Shown: piece by piece, positions 48,665-60,131 of the stretch
Layout: each line of letters starts with the position of its first letter
How positions within the stretch are numbered: position 1 is the stretch's first letter
NCBI GenBank assembly: GCA_032358165.1
Contig: JAALGY010000020.1
Coordinates: 1,674,001-1,738,000, forward strand
Direction of reading: 5' to 3'
Length of the DNA: 64,000 nt
DNA from: Diplosphaera chodatii
Taxonomy: Eukaryota > Chlorophyta > Trebouxiophyceae > Prasiolales > Stichococcaceae
Program-made: the position numbers and the translations under genes
The notes under the pieces: model-generated
What the model was told of the DNA's origin: nothing
The model's database searches: none
The model's input: the letters and a program-made list of their open reading frames with translations, nothing else

Positions 48665-50543
48665 TCAATGAGCAGCAGTGCATGTCCCGCACTTCTGCTC
48701 CTCTGGGTACGCCAGCGGCCACTGGACGAAGCGGGTACGCGGGCTGGGGCTCCGTGGCAGCCGCACATCCCAGGAGAAGTGGGTGTGCCTGCGTCGAATC
48801 TCAAGATGGTCATGCCAGCAGGGAAAGCCGGACACCTGGCATTGATGGAATCTGGCGGTAGCTGCCTAGCATGACAATTCACAGCACATTGCAAGGCGCA
48901 GCACCCGAAGATGTGGCAGTCGGGCTGCAGCTGGGCGATGCGCGCCGCCAGCGGGTTGGAGCCGACGGCCTTGGCCAGGTTGGGGTGCCGCAGCAGCCGC
49001 TTCTCCGGCAGCAGGTCCTGCGCAGCCATGCGGGCACCCGTTCGGCACTTACACTACAACCCTGCCTCCAGTCCGCATGGTGTAGCGTACTGGTGATGAT
49101 ATGTATCTGGCAGTCTGCACCATGAGGCGCTGTACGCCAGGCAGGCTGCCAGAAGAGCCGACCTGGTAGGGCAGGAAGTGTGAAAATGTGATGATGGGCG
49201 GCCGAGTGTCAGGGCATCCGTCGGCGTCGTCGCTGTTGCTCGTGCAAGCATCAAGGGCGGCTGAGACGGCTTGCTCTTTGTCTGTTGCCGCCCCGGCGCC
49301 CTGCTGACTGCACGGGTCGCCAGCAGCCAGGGCCCCATTCGGTGAGTCACCGGGTGCGCTGTGTGCTGTGCCCTTGGCCGCGCCATCTGCTGCTGTAGAA
49401 GCTGCGCCAGGTGTTGCTGATGGCTGCGGCTGCTGCCTCGCCGACGACTGCTCACGCCCCAGCGCAGGTGCATGCTTCTGCTCCAGGGCAGCCAGCACGG
49501 GCCGCAGCGGCTGGTGATTCATGGCGTCGAAGAACTCCGCCAGCGAATCGTCCTCTGCATTGAGCTCCGGCCGTGGCCAGGAGCACGCATGGAAGTCCAC
49601 CATCATCTGCAGCGCAAAGCAGGAAGCAGCTCAGCGGTCCATTGTGGGAAGCATCACCCAACAGGTTGCCGTATTTGCACGCTGCAAATGGTAGGGTGCG
49701 GTGCGTGCCTTGATGCAGCGTGTGAGCACAGCAGGGCTGGCCCTCATGGGCTGGGACGCACCTTGGTGACCGGCATGGCGCCGGGGATGTCGGGCTCCCG
49801 ATCCCATGTGGCCGAATACCAGGACAGCAGCGGCACGATCCAGACGCCCGCAATGCACGCTGGAGCCGACACAACGTTGAGCTCCGTGCATAGGTCCAGC
49901 ACCCTTTGCAGCTTGCCTGCAGTGGGAATAGACATCAGTTCAGGTCACTTGTACCTTGGTCAGAAGTGAAGCATCGGCACCAGCATCTGAGCGTCCAAAA
50001 GCTGCATGTGTACATGGTGAGGGGGCGTGCGCAGTGTATGAACAGCCGAGCCGCACCTATTGAATCATACTTTCCACGTTCGCCGCGCCGGACCCACAGA
50101 TCGTGGTTGCCTGCGGCAATAGCAGCAGACGTCGCAACAAGCGACGAGCAATCGTCATGGGAATTCAATATTTCCATTTCGGTTTGTGGCAGGCTGCCAT
50201 GGCGTAGGACAGTTTCTGACGCTCCACCTGGCGTGAAGAAGACATGCGCAAACCGAGCTTTCAACACTGCCAATGTTTGCCGCAATGTTGGGAGGTCGTC
50301 GCTTACATCGCCAGCCAAAATCAGCACATCGTCTTGGTATTCTTCTGCCGACAGTGCGTCACACCTGCAGCGTGCACAGGGAGCAGTGTGCTACAGGGGC
50401 CAGCTTGCTCCAACTGGTGCCATTGGTACTTCTGCCAGCAGTTCGCCTGCAGATGCCATTGTTCCGCAATAGGCTTACCATCTCAGATTCGCAGCATAGT
50501 CCGTGTGAATATCACTCACTGCGAACACACGCAGACCTGGCAT
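48665..50543 (-). CDS. Calcineurin-like metallophosphoesterase with a low-complexity insert
   Basis: The minus-strand start at 50543 gives MPGLRVFAVSDIHTDY (exon 50543-50479), holding the DxH metal ligands. The next exon adds VLILAGDVSDDL (GDxxD). TPGNHDLW (GNHD) is assembled across an intron near 50110, ITFSHFLPY supplies the next His, and GHTHFSWDV (GHxH) is assembled across the last intron near 48775. All five metallophosphoesterase motifs are therefore intact. Between the NHD half and SHFLPY sits an insert of roughly 90 residues rich in Ala, Gln, Ser, Thr and Asp (about 49210-49450). A similar plain fold without that insert is known in plants. The substrate is unknown and no targeting signal is evident. 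The stop is at 48665-48667. Confidence 0.87.
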
Positions 50544-51273
50544 CTGCTTGTGCCCGCTGGCACACACTGTAAGTGTGCGCAACTGTTGGCTGCTATCAAA
50601 GTGGATACAGGGTGGAAGATAGTGATTTGCAGCGTACCGACGGCTGCTAGGGTGTTGAGAAGGCTGCGCAGCACTGTAGTGACAAACCTGTGAACACTGG
50701 CTCAGCGAGCTTCCGAAGTGGCGTTACACGAGCGCTCGATCAGGATGGCTGATCGCACCTGGGTGCAGTGCACAATTCTTGCCGATGGGTTTGACTACTG
50801 CTGCAAGCAGCGAAACGCGTGTAGGTTGTGTGAGTGCCGTTCAGAGCTCACTGATGGCAATTTTGCGTGCATGCCCCGTCACGATTACTAAACATCTCTG
50901 CAGCTAGGTTGCTCAAGAAACCGATCACCATAACGCTTTGCAGCTCGGAAGGCACCCAAAAATACACATAATTGCAGTCAAGCACTCACGCGCCTCACGG
51001 CAGTAAATTTGGGCGTCATCGGCACAAAAGGCCCAACAGGCAGTGCAGGGATCGGTCCCTGAGAAGTCGTTGTCTTGACGGTGGTTCAACGTGTTCGCAC
51101 TTGCAAATCGCCAGTATGTGAAGCAAATTTGCTGAGGGTGCTACACAGGTATCTTGAGCGAATAGCCTCCGCCCAGCAGCACAGGTCTTGTGGACATAGC
51201 ACCCTACCTGATGCACCAACTAAGCATGCTTGCCAGGAGCCTCTGAAGCAGCAGCCCGCCTGCAGCGTTGCCT
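50544..51273. promoter_or_regulatory. Divergent spacer between phosphoesterase and OPA3-like genes
   Basis: It lies between two opposite starts and probably carries both promoters. Frames here are short and without motif. Confidence 0.35.
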
Positions 51274-52238
51274 ATGGCACTGGTGTTCAAGGTCGGCACC
51301 TTGTTCATCAAGACCGCGTCCAAGCCGCTTGCAAACCGCGTCCAGCGATGGGTGCTCGGCCATCCAGAGGGGCGCAAGCGCGTCATCGCGCTGGCACAGG
51401 TGGGCTATGCACGTGCAGCACCTGCTGCGATGCACGCTGGCCGCGTAGCAAGATGACAGGCTGATGCTTTCGGGGAAAGGCAGCGGGTGACGGTGCGCTT
51501 GCAAGCTCAGCGGTGGTTGACGTCACGCCGAGATGCTCTGCTGCAGTACCTGCACCGCGCCGAGGTGGCAATCAACCGAGGGGCGGAGGGCAAGACGGGG
51601 CGCTACTTTGTGCCCAACATCTCAGAGGAGCGGGCCGTGGAGCTCGCCTCCCGATTCGTCAGCGAGTCCTTCCTCTTTTCCGTGAGCAGCACCCAGCCAT
51701 GCTATTGCATTGCAGCGCACGGTGCCTCTGCTCTCCCTGCTTAGCTTGCAGTAGGCCTTGCAGGGGTAGGCGTGCTGAAAGAATATTGGGAGCGTCTGCT
51801 GTTGCAGGTTGGGGTGGGGGTCATCTATTGGGAGTATCGAAGGAATGAACGCAATGCTGGAGAGAAGAAGCGCAAAGAGGAGGAATTTAGGCAGCGACTA
51901 GATGATGCGGTGCATCAAGATCGGGAGGTAATGGGCATGTTGGTGCCGTTCTGAGCAGTGGCGACTGCACTTGTCTGTTGCTCTGCCGCATCTGGTAGGT
52001 GAAGTTCCTTAGGAATGGCAGCAGACGGGCACAGCACTCGCGACCGATGAAATGCATTCTGAGTGAAATGTTGTCGATGTAGGCGCTGCGATCAGAGATG
52101 CTGCAGTTGCGGGCGTGTATGGAGGCCATGCAGCAGCGGCTGGACTTTGTGGAGCAACAGTATGGTGGGGGCAGCAGTGGCCCCAGCGGCGTCAGCATTG
52201 ACAAACCCAGCCATGCGAAGTTCATGGGCCTGTTCTGA
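51274..52238 (+). CDS. OPA3-like mitochondrial protein
   Basis: OPA3 proteins are small mitochondrial membrane-associated proteins; their biochemical role is not settled. Four exons keep phase: 51274-51399, 51484-51681, 51808-51927 and 52083-52238 (199 residues). The amino-terminus MALVFKVGTLFIKTASKPLAN is the family signature and looks like a mitochondrial leader. NRGAEGKTGRYFVPNISEERAVELASRF followed by the hydrophobic VGVGVIYWEYRR is the conserved core. After it come a charged KKRKEEEFRQRL coiled-coil segment and a Gly/Ser-rich end. The acceptor at 51807 was chosen over an upstream one because only it keeps phase. Confidence 0.88.
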
Positions 52239-53181
52239 TGCGGACTCGTTGCTCACTGTCACGATGTTTTCTCAGCAGCAGCACTGGTGGCGCGCTGTTG
52301 CTTGACCTCAGCTTCCCTGTGGGTTATCCAGTGCACAGTGCTTTTGGATGGTCCTTGTACCTCTTCATTGACAATCAGGACCGAATATGCGGTTGACTGA
52401 AGATGTACGCTGAGGACTTGCCAGTGTGGTTCCCTGCTGCATATCTCACACTGGATCACACCATCACCAGCAATGAGCTGGGCCGTAGCACAAGGTGACA
52501 CCAATCAACCCCACACACAACGTTCATCAACATTGTCACCAGTAGATGCACGCAATAAAGAAAACATCCGTGCTGAGTAGCACCTAGCAGCTGCACAAAT
52601 CCCGCTGATCAACAACTGCTCCAATTGCAGACAAACTGTCTGAGAGAAAATTAACGCACACAGAAGACACCTGCGCACATCCTGCAGCCTAAGAACCACA
52701 CACACTGCAAGGGTTGAAAGACAACAGCCTCCTGCTGCTGCTGCTGCTGCCGCCGCCTGCACAATTCCCGCTACCTGCCATCATGTTTGCTAAAGTGTGT
52801 TCGTGCAGCCAAACTTGTGATCTGCTCACAGCTGCTTCATACAGAAGCAGTTCTGCTGCAGAGCAGATCGTTGCTGCTGCCAGTTCAATTCACTGCCATC
52901 AGCTATCTGTCGTCTGACAGCTGCTACCGATCGCATCTATCTGCTGCTGCCATGCTTCGTTCATAGAATGCTGCTACGTGCCCGCCGCTGCCAAAATGTT
53001 GCTTGCCGCAGCAGCACCGCTGGCAAGTGCTGCACTCAGTTGGTAAATCTCTGGCTCCTGAATGCGTACCAGTTCCGCCTGCACGATGGCAGTTGCTCAT
53101 GTCAGGGTCTCGTAGGGCGTGGCATTGTTGTATGTGAGCGCACAATCACGCTGCACACCGCAGCACAAATGCTGGTCCAAG
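52239..53181. other. Convergent 3' spacer with a short CTG repeat
   Basis: It lies between the OPA3-like stop (+) and the metalloprotease stop (-). About six CTG units occur at 52732-52750; the Ala-rich minus-strand frame there is a shadow of the repeat. The very last exon of the metalloprotease could extend into the right part. Nothing else is recognised. Confidence 0.4.
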
Positions 53182-55095
53182 TCACACTGCATGGACGCAC
53201 CTCATCCGCTTGTACTGCATCTTTGTGAACTGCACGTGAATCAATCAACCCAATCAGTCACGACACAAGGGCCCATGCTCCACGCGACAGCTGATGCTGG
53301 AACAATGCACCGGACAGCAGCTTCGGGCAGTCCGGAGGCTGCGGGGGCGTGGCGCACCCGCGTCATGCACTGGTCCGGGCTGTAGTTCATGGGGTTGTGG
53401 ATGGGGTCCTGGCCCCACACATGGGGGCAGGTGTTCTTGGGCTTGCAGTCGTAGGAGGCCTGCAGACAGGAGGGTTCTGCATCACACAGCCAGTGGATGA
53501 CAGGCTATGGTGGCCTCTGCATGCTCACGCGCACTGCGATGCGAGCAGCTGCATGTGAACAGAATTGCACCTCTGCGGAGTACGGCGTGTCGCCGATCCT
53601 GTCTCCGCCGTCGGGGACGCTGCACCCACCGTCAAAGGTGTGCAGGAGCCCCAGCCAGTGCCCTGTACCAGCACGACACCAGCAAACATCGGCATTCAAA
53701 ATCTGGTCCTCACAACGTGACTGCCTGCTGGTGCTTTGAGAGAGGGATGCTGAAGCTGGGCGGCAGTGGCGGAAGGTGACTCTTGCCTGCCTCGTGCACC
53801 AGCGTCATGCCCAGGTTCATGCCATACTGGCTGCCGCCGGGCAGCGTGTCGAACAGGACAGTGGAGCCGTCCAGCTGCGGGGCGTCCTGCACCATGGGGC
53901 AAAAAGTGTTCATGAGGCAGTGCATGTCACAGAGAGAGCATGACTGAACGCCTGCAGACATGACACAGCAACACTGCCAGTGCATCGTGGTCGCCGCTCA
54001 GGCAGGCACCTTGGCGAACATGGGGAGCTTCGTGAAGCCGGCGATGGCCTCGCCGCCCGAGCCGCGCGGCGCGGCGCTGTACACGTTGAAGTCCTGCAGG
54101 CTGCCACGGTGCAGCTTGGCCTTCATTGCTGCTTCCGTGGCGCTGCCCTGCTGCACGTTGAACCAGTCCGCGCTGCTGGTCCGGTCCACGCTGCGAAGCT
54201 GCACGAGATGGAATGCAACCGACTTTGCAAAGTTGCCTGGGAAAGCACCAGAGCAGGCCAGAGCACCTGGAGGATGCAGGGGTGTACCTCGGCTGCCTGT
54301 AGAACCTGCATGTTGGGCCAACCACCACTCACGTTCATCCATCATGCAAAACCTATCCTGGCGACCGCTGAGACTCACGCTGAACTGGATGTTGGCGGGC
54401 CGGAACTTCTGGTTCAGCACCACCATCTGCTTGTTGATGGCGCGGCGCGGGATGTTGCCCTGGCTGAAGGCCCTGCCCTCCCGCAGCACGTGCCAGTACA
54501 CGTTGACGGTCTTCACTCGCGGGCCCCACTCGTTGGCCAGCAGCCGGGCGGTGTCGCCGGCGCCTGCATCGGGACAGGTGCAGGTCGGCCCCAATTGCCA
54601 CATCCGCGGCTGACTGGCACACTTGCCACATTCGTCACATTGCACCAGTGGTGCGTCCACAGCAAAACGTTGCATGGATGCAAAGGTGAAGCCTCATGAC
54701 GGTCCACATGGAAGTACCACAGGGAGGCGTGGTATCTACTGCGGGACCGCACCGTTGCGCGCGGCGTCCTCATCGTCTGCAAACCTGCTGGCGGCGTCCA
54801 GCACGGGCTGCACCACGGCCAGCTCATCGACTGTCGGCGCGTGCGTGCCGCAGCGCTTGCTGTAACGGTGCTGCTTGAGCTGCGTGCCCTCTGCAGTCTT
54901 GACGCCAAGCAAGCCGCCGGCAATCGGCTCCGCCGACCGGCCGCCGCTGACTATGAGATCGACTGCGCCCTGCACCTTGGCCGCCTGGTCCTTCACCGCC
55001 GCGATGATGTCGCCGGTCTGGCTGGCTGTCGCCGGCACCAGCAAGCTAGCAGCCAGCAGTACGAGCGCCGTGAGGGCTGGGTGCCGACCCGCCAT
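53182..55095 (-). CDS. Secreted metalloprotease, pappalysin-like M43 family
   Basis: M43 proteases are zinc endopeptidases of the metzincin group. The minus-strand start at 55095 gives a clear signal peptide (about residues 1-24, LTALVLLAASLL core). NVYWHVLREG, RRAINKQMVVLNQKF and QDFNVYSA blocks match the family. The zinc site HEAGHWLGLLHTF fits HExxHxxGxxH and is split by an intron (53786-53663) that begins with GCAAGA, a classic GC-AG donor. GGDRIGDTPYSAE follows. The downstream NPMNYSPDQCMT is the expected Met-turn region, and FTKMQYKRM (near 53200-53230) is the expected next helix. The stop chosen at 53182 follows that exon, but an alternative splice could shift the last few residues. 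Its location outside the cell is inferred from the signal peptide; its substrate is unknown. Confidence 0.87.
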
Positions 55096-57013
55096 CGTGC
55101 TTATTGGCTCTTTCCGACCGTCTGCCGCGGTTCACACCGCCCCGCGCAGCCCCCGCCGGCTGTGATGGTCTGAATGGACGCCTGCAGCCTGCATGATCAG
55201 CACGCAATGGCACGTCAAGCGCTTGTGACCCCTTTACATACAGAATGGATACCCCCGTCGAGTACTTCCGGCTCAAGACGCTCCGCCGAGGCGTGCCGGC
55301 CGTCAGCTCACAGTCAAACGTATTGCCAGACAAGGTGCGGTGCTGCTGGACAGCTTTGAGCGGCTGGTTGCTGACGGGCCATTTGCTCCATTGCGACGCT
55401 GCCGAGCGGGTGACATTCAGAATATTTGTTGGCTCGGCACATAATGCAGGTGCAGACCATAAGAAGCGGGACGCACGGGCGCAGCGCGTCCACAGGAGGT
55501 GTGGATTGGGTACTAGCTACCCTATGATATGATGCTTGCCGGCTGCGGCGCCGTGAGCCTGCCAAGCAAGGGGCAGGCTTGGTGCCTGGGGAGCGCCGGA
55601 CGAGCGGCAATGCTGCCGTGCGTTTGCCCAGCCCCCGCTGTGTACAGAACTCAGGAGCCACGTTTGTGGCTCAGCATTGTGTGCAGCGTGTGTACGAGCC
55701 GCCGGGCGTTCCCAGGTGCTGAAGCATCATTGTCAGTCGGCAGGCCTGTGGCACCGACGTTCTGACCCCCGAGCCACGACGTATTGCAACACGCCGATCG
55801 GCGATGCGCACGGAACCACAAGCCCTTTCAGCGCGTACCAGTCCGGGCGGAACCCCAAAAAAGATGATAAGACGGCGCACGGGCGCCGCACCTCAATCTG
55901 CGCTTCTCATCCCAGGGCGTCGTGCTGCGGACCGCAACCCTCCGACGGCTGTGACAACTTCGGCGCGCTGCGATGACAGCGTTACAATAGAGCATTCGGG
56001 GGAGCTTTAACGGACGGACCCCACCTTATTCACCGTCCGCGTCGGCTGGTCGGACCCTGTGTGGACGGACGAACTCCAGTCTGACCAGACCCGGCTGATC
56101 AAAAGGGATTGGCGACGGGCAGCGTGCGCCTGCGCGTTGCGGACGTCGCACCCGGTGACGAAGACGGCTGCGGCGCGGAAGCCGGCTGCGGGTGTATGGC
56201 TGCAGACGCTGTTCAGCGAAGACACTTGCACTGAGCCCTAAACCCTTCCTCTCTATTATAAATTCAGCCACCTTCTCATAACTGACGGTAAAGTTAACAA
56301 CCGGCGTTCGCAAGGCGAAGCGAGTTCCACCCCCCTTTTAAAGGGCGGCCAGCGGAAAGGCAAGCAGGTGCAGTAGGACTCCACGGCATTTTGCAGTCCA
56401 CACACCACACGCTGGCCTGATGCCCACTTCATTTGATCTGCTGGGCAGTCTGTGCAAGGAACGACAGGTTTGCAGGTTTGCGACGGTCGTGCCTCCCAAC
56501 TTCTCTTCAAGAGCACCGCCGTAAACTTCGACCGTGCATAACTTCGACCGTGCATAACTCTGCCTGTACTCCCCAGCTCAAGCTCACGGGTGACTTTACG
56601 CCGTCATTCGACCCGATTCACGCAGTAATACCTTTATCGCAAGGCATCACCGCGTCGCACAGCTTCACGATCACTGTAAGACCACAGCCTGTGTTGCAGG
56701 CAGCATAAGAGCGCGTTTGCGATCAGCAGCCCACCGATTTGACAGTATTTGGAAAGGGGTATCGCGTAAAGGAACACGGACGTGACAATTTTCCCCGGGG
56801 GGTCAAACTAAAGTTACACTCATGCGCTTTGCTCTGAGCAGATATGACTTGTGCTCAATTGGATCGCAGCTTGAGTGTGCAGAGATTGGTGCAGACACCC
56901 CGTTGCTGAATCGCACATTCTCAAGGCAAGGGACCGGGCGGCAAGCAGCACATCTCTTAGACCGCCACAGTCACAGCTTCCGTCACTGTAGCACTTTCTG
57001 TCTGTGGGCTCCG
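55096..57013. other. Gene-poor stretch with atypical base texture
   Basis: Nearly 2 kb separate the metalloprotease start from the next gene. A short plus-strand frame from 55245 (MDTPVEYFRLKTLRRG) has a plausible start but no recognised family. From about 55500 to 56830 the sequence loses the TGCA-rich texture of the rest of the window and gains CpG-rich strings, a 7-bp-stem hairpin (55655-55672) and a 16-bp tandem duplication. Frames on both strands lack transposase, reverse transcriptase or integrase motifs. Confidence 0.45.
56524..56555. repeat. Two perfect tandem copies of a 16-bp unit
   Basis: Copies at 56524-56539 and 56540-56555 are identical and continue into a partial third copy (first four bases). 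They lie inside the atypical stretch. Confidence 0.85.
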
Positions 57014-57417
57014 ATGCCGGGGCTGTGGCGCACGCGGGTGGCCAGCTTCTTCGCAGGCTCAGGCCTGACTGCTCTGCTCGCCTTCGGCATCCTGCGGCAG
57101 GACCTGCAGCGGCAGTTCGGCAGCCTGGGGCAGCAGGTGCGGAGCTGCGGGGGCGCACCAAGGACGCAACATCTTGGCTGATGTTTCGGTGTCACGGCTT
57201 GTGATGAGTAGCAACGCGTGGTCTGTGGGTACACTCCACTGTGTGTCCGTGAACAGCCACAGAATGGCCGACACGAGTAAGCGCAGGTGCTGACGGTGCC
57301 GCTTTTCGGGTGCATGAGCAGGTGCACAGCGGCCAGGGGTCAGCCTCCGGCCTGGAGCAGCGCGTCGCTCGCCTGGAGGCCGCGCTGAGCGAGCAGCACC
57401 CTGCGCAGCAGCACTGA
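57014..57417 (+). CDS. Small single-pass membrane protein with coiled-coil tail
   Basis: Two exons keep phase: 57014-57136 and 57322-57417, encoding 72 residues. The amino-terminus MPGLWRTRVASFFAG is basic/aromatic, followed by a hydrophobic Gly/Leu/Ala segment (about residues 13-27) and then a Gln/Leu-rich heptad-like region (QDLQRQFGSLGQQ; LEQRVARLEAALSEQ). This resembles small organelle-membrane proteins of green plants with an N-terminal membrane segment, but no named family can be assigned. The consensus-like splice sites and the amphipathic second exon support it. It lies 85 bases before the glycosyltransferase start; an alternative is that it is a leader exon of that gene, though its own stop codon argues against this. 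Confidence 0.6.
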
Positions 57418-57502
57418 CAATGCCGGCGCAGCAGCTGGTCAAGGCTCGATGTGGGATTGTGAGCGAGGGTAGAGTGGCGGCGCTGCACATGCAGCGGAGT
57501 TG

Positions 57503-60131
57503 ATGCCGTTGGCGCCGCCCGTCAGCCGACCCGCAGATGCCGCTCGGCCCCCTGACGAACGCGTCAGCAGCAAGCAGCGTCCGTCAGCCACCACTCCGAG
57601 CTCCGAGCTGAGCCGCCGCGGGCTGCTCATTGCCTCACTGATCGCAGGCCTGCTGCTGATTGCGAGCGCTGCCGGAGGAGTGTCAAATGTGCGACGGCGG
57701 TTGCGTGCCAAGCCGCAGCTGCTCATCGTCTACACCGCGGCAGGTAACCGCTGGCGTAGCTGCTCTGTCGCCTGACCAACACCGGTTGCTGAGGTGTGCA
57801 GGTGCCACAGTGGATGATGTGGCCTGCGCAGGGGACACCGCTCTCAACTGCACAGCGTCGCGAGGCGCAGTGGGTCGGACGTGCCTGGCAGCACACCTGC
57901 AGCACACCGCTGCAGCCACCAATGCCACGCGCGCGGCAACAGGTCCCAACCTCACCCTGCTGAAACTGCTGTGAGATAACCCACCGCACATCAAAGATGC
58001 AGACATCTTGGTCAAGCTGGGCATTACATCTGTGAGCTTGTGAACTTGTGCGCAGGCAAGGCTGGGGCTTTGACAGCTGTTGTGCTGGGCGTCAGCACCC
58101 GCCTGCCGGATCCAGTGGCTGTGACCTTTTACGACGACCCGGTTAGGCTGCTGGGTGAGACGAGCTCGGGCAGCGGTGCAGACCAGAGCTGTCCGGACAT
58201 CACGCCTGCAGACGCGGCGCCCACAGTCTTTGCGGCCCGCGACAACCCCTCGCTGTACCACCTGCTGAGGTGCTGGCGGGTCTGAGCACAAACCTGCTCT
58301 CTGTGAGGAACCCTATCAGTTTGCATGGTCGTGCAGGTCTTGTTGTGCCAGATGTTGGCATGCCATTTTGCACACACTTAAGCGGATCCTCGCTCCCGAT
58401 GGCGCAGGGTGCAGCTCCTGCCCATTTTCCTGGCGCTTGCAAGCTTCGGGCTGCAGGACGGTGCCTTCCAGCTGGTACTCACTGATGGGCGACCACGAGA
58501 CTGGTACTTTTCAGTCTTTTTGTGACGGCTTCTGGTGGTGCTCTGTATGTTGTGTATTTGTTTGGTATTGGTCCTGATGGGGCTGCACTGTGGCAAGCGG
58601 GAGCCAAGGGTGCTGTCCTTGCCGAAGGTGCTCGATCAAGCACAGCATTGCTGCAGGGCATCGTATGTGTTCGACGAGGCGGGCGGGCACCCGGCGCAGC
58701 TGCTGCAGGGCCTCCCGCCTTGCTTCAGCGCGCGGCACGCTGTGCTGGGCGTGCGCTATGACACATTCCGCATCTCAGGTCAGCTTGGAGGAGACAGGCA
58801 TTTTTTGGGGCAACCCTCTGCAGCATACATCGGTTGCTTGACAGCGTCGCGCTGGTATCGTTGCACTAACGAGGTGCTCATGCACTGCAGCGCACAAGGC
58901 GGCATCTGCAGCTGACACAGTGAGCGCACGGCCGCAGCTGGTGGCCTTTGCTGCCTGGTTGCTGCGCCGCTTTGGGGCCAGGCACGCTGCCAAGCCTGAG
59001 CTCTTCGAGACGGGAACCCATGCGAGCACATCCGTGACAGCAGTAGCAACGGCCGCCGCGACGGCAGCAGATCCAGCAGCCACAGCCGGCATGCCTGAGC
59101 CTGCCGCCCCTGCCAAGGCTGCGTATGAACAGCCAACAGACAGCACCGCCTGCAAGCGTGTACGGGCTTTGCCTCAGTCGCCGCCGTTCACCATTGTGTT
59201 GCGCACTGGGAAGCGCAATGGCAACGTGAGTGATGTCAAGCTCGTGTACATCACTGTGTGGGCATGATGCCGACACTGCCAGCTTGTCGAGCACGGCCAG
59301 CTTGTTCATGGTGATGATGTGTGGCTCCAGGGCCGGCGGCTGACGGGGGTGGAGCACCTGACACGCGCGGCGGAGGCGTGCGGCTTTGCTGTGACGCAGC
59401 TGGACATGGCAGCGCTGCCCTTTGCGCAGCAGCTGCAGGTCAGGCGCAACAGCCCGCAGTACTGTGTGCCGTGGTGTCCTCAACCCAAGGACATGCAGAG
59501 GACTGTGCTTTCCTAAGTGGACATCTCCATGCACCGGACCACTACTGACTCGGTACCCACAACATGCGCAGGCTGTGGCGAACAGCAGCGTGCTGGTTGG
59601 CGTGCACGGCGCGGCAATGACGCTGCTGCTGGCCCTGCCGCCGTGGGGCGTGTCCGTGGAGCTGCTGCCCTACAAGTTTGACGAGTCGGTGCTGTACTAC
59701 CACGTGCACGGGAACTGGGCGGCTGCGGCGGCGCGCACACACCTCGTCTGGCACAACACCAACCCCTGGCATGCATCTGCAGGTGCGGCATGCTGCACGC
59801 ATCACGTGTGTAATGACCGACATCGCCACTGTGCATCTTTATGACCGACCTCTGGCAGATGCACAAGCGCAGGACTGACTGTCTTGTGCATGGCGTACCA
59901 TCAGGCGTCGCACGTGTGGACGACTACAAGAACCACGACGTGCGCATGGTGCCTGGGGAAGCAGAGCGCATCGTAGCAGCTGCAGCCGCGGCGCTGGCGG
60001 TGCCGCTGCAGCAGCGCGATCTCGACTCGCCGGTGGTCTTGAACGAAGCAGTGCGCCGCTGCAGCTACCAGCATGTTATGGGCAATTTGCGGGACGATTG
60101 TGCGGTGCTGGCTCGCAGCGGACGGACATGA
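57503..60131 (+). CDS. Type II membrane glycosyltransferase, GT61 (DUF563)-like
   Basis: The ATG at 57503 is followed by a Pro/Ser-rich cytosolic segment and a single hydrophobic anchor (GLLIASLIAGLLLIASAAGG), the layout of Golgi glycosyltransferases. Later exons encode YDDPVRLLGE (near 58130), a Cys-containing segment ending GVRYDTFRIS (near 58750-58780), FTIVLRTGKRNGN (near 59190-59226), RLTGVEHLTRAAEACGF (near 59335-59390) and VLVGVHGAAMTLLLALPPWGVSVELLPYKF (near 59595-59685). The GVHGAA-x-T block followed by a conserved carboxyl region is the hallmark of GT61 enzymes, which include plant xylosyltransferases and animal EOGT. The C-terminal exon ends at the TGA at 60129-60131. Donor sugar and acceptor cannot be inferred. 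Joins in the 57740-58040 part were not resolved. Confidence 0.75.

Noticed and set aside
51752..51807. Upstream acceptors for OPA3-like exon 3 (51751 and 51763)
   Set aside because: Both break the reading phase; only the acceptor ending at 51807 keeps it.
52505..52762. Ala-rich minus-strand frame
   Set aside because: Its first residues come from the CTG repeat, and the rest shows no motif or splice support.
55245..55532. Short frame MDTPVEYFRLKTLRRG..., considered as a Sec62-like or other membrane-traffic fragment
   Set aside because: Similarity is limited to a few residues (VEYFR) and no following domain is present.
55500..56830. Transposon or viral remnant in the atypical island
   Set aside because: No terminal repeats, transposase, reverse transcriptase or integrase motifs could be found, so it is left as a composition anomaly only.
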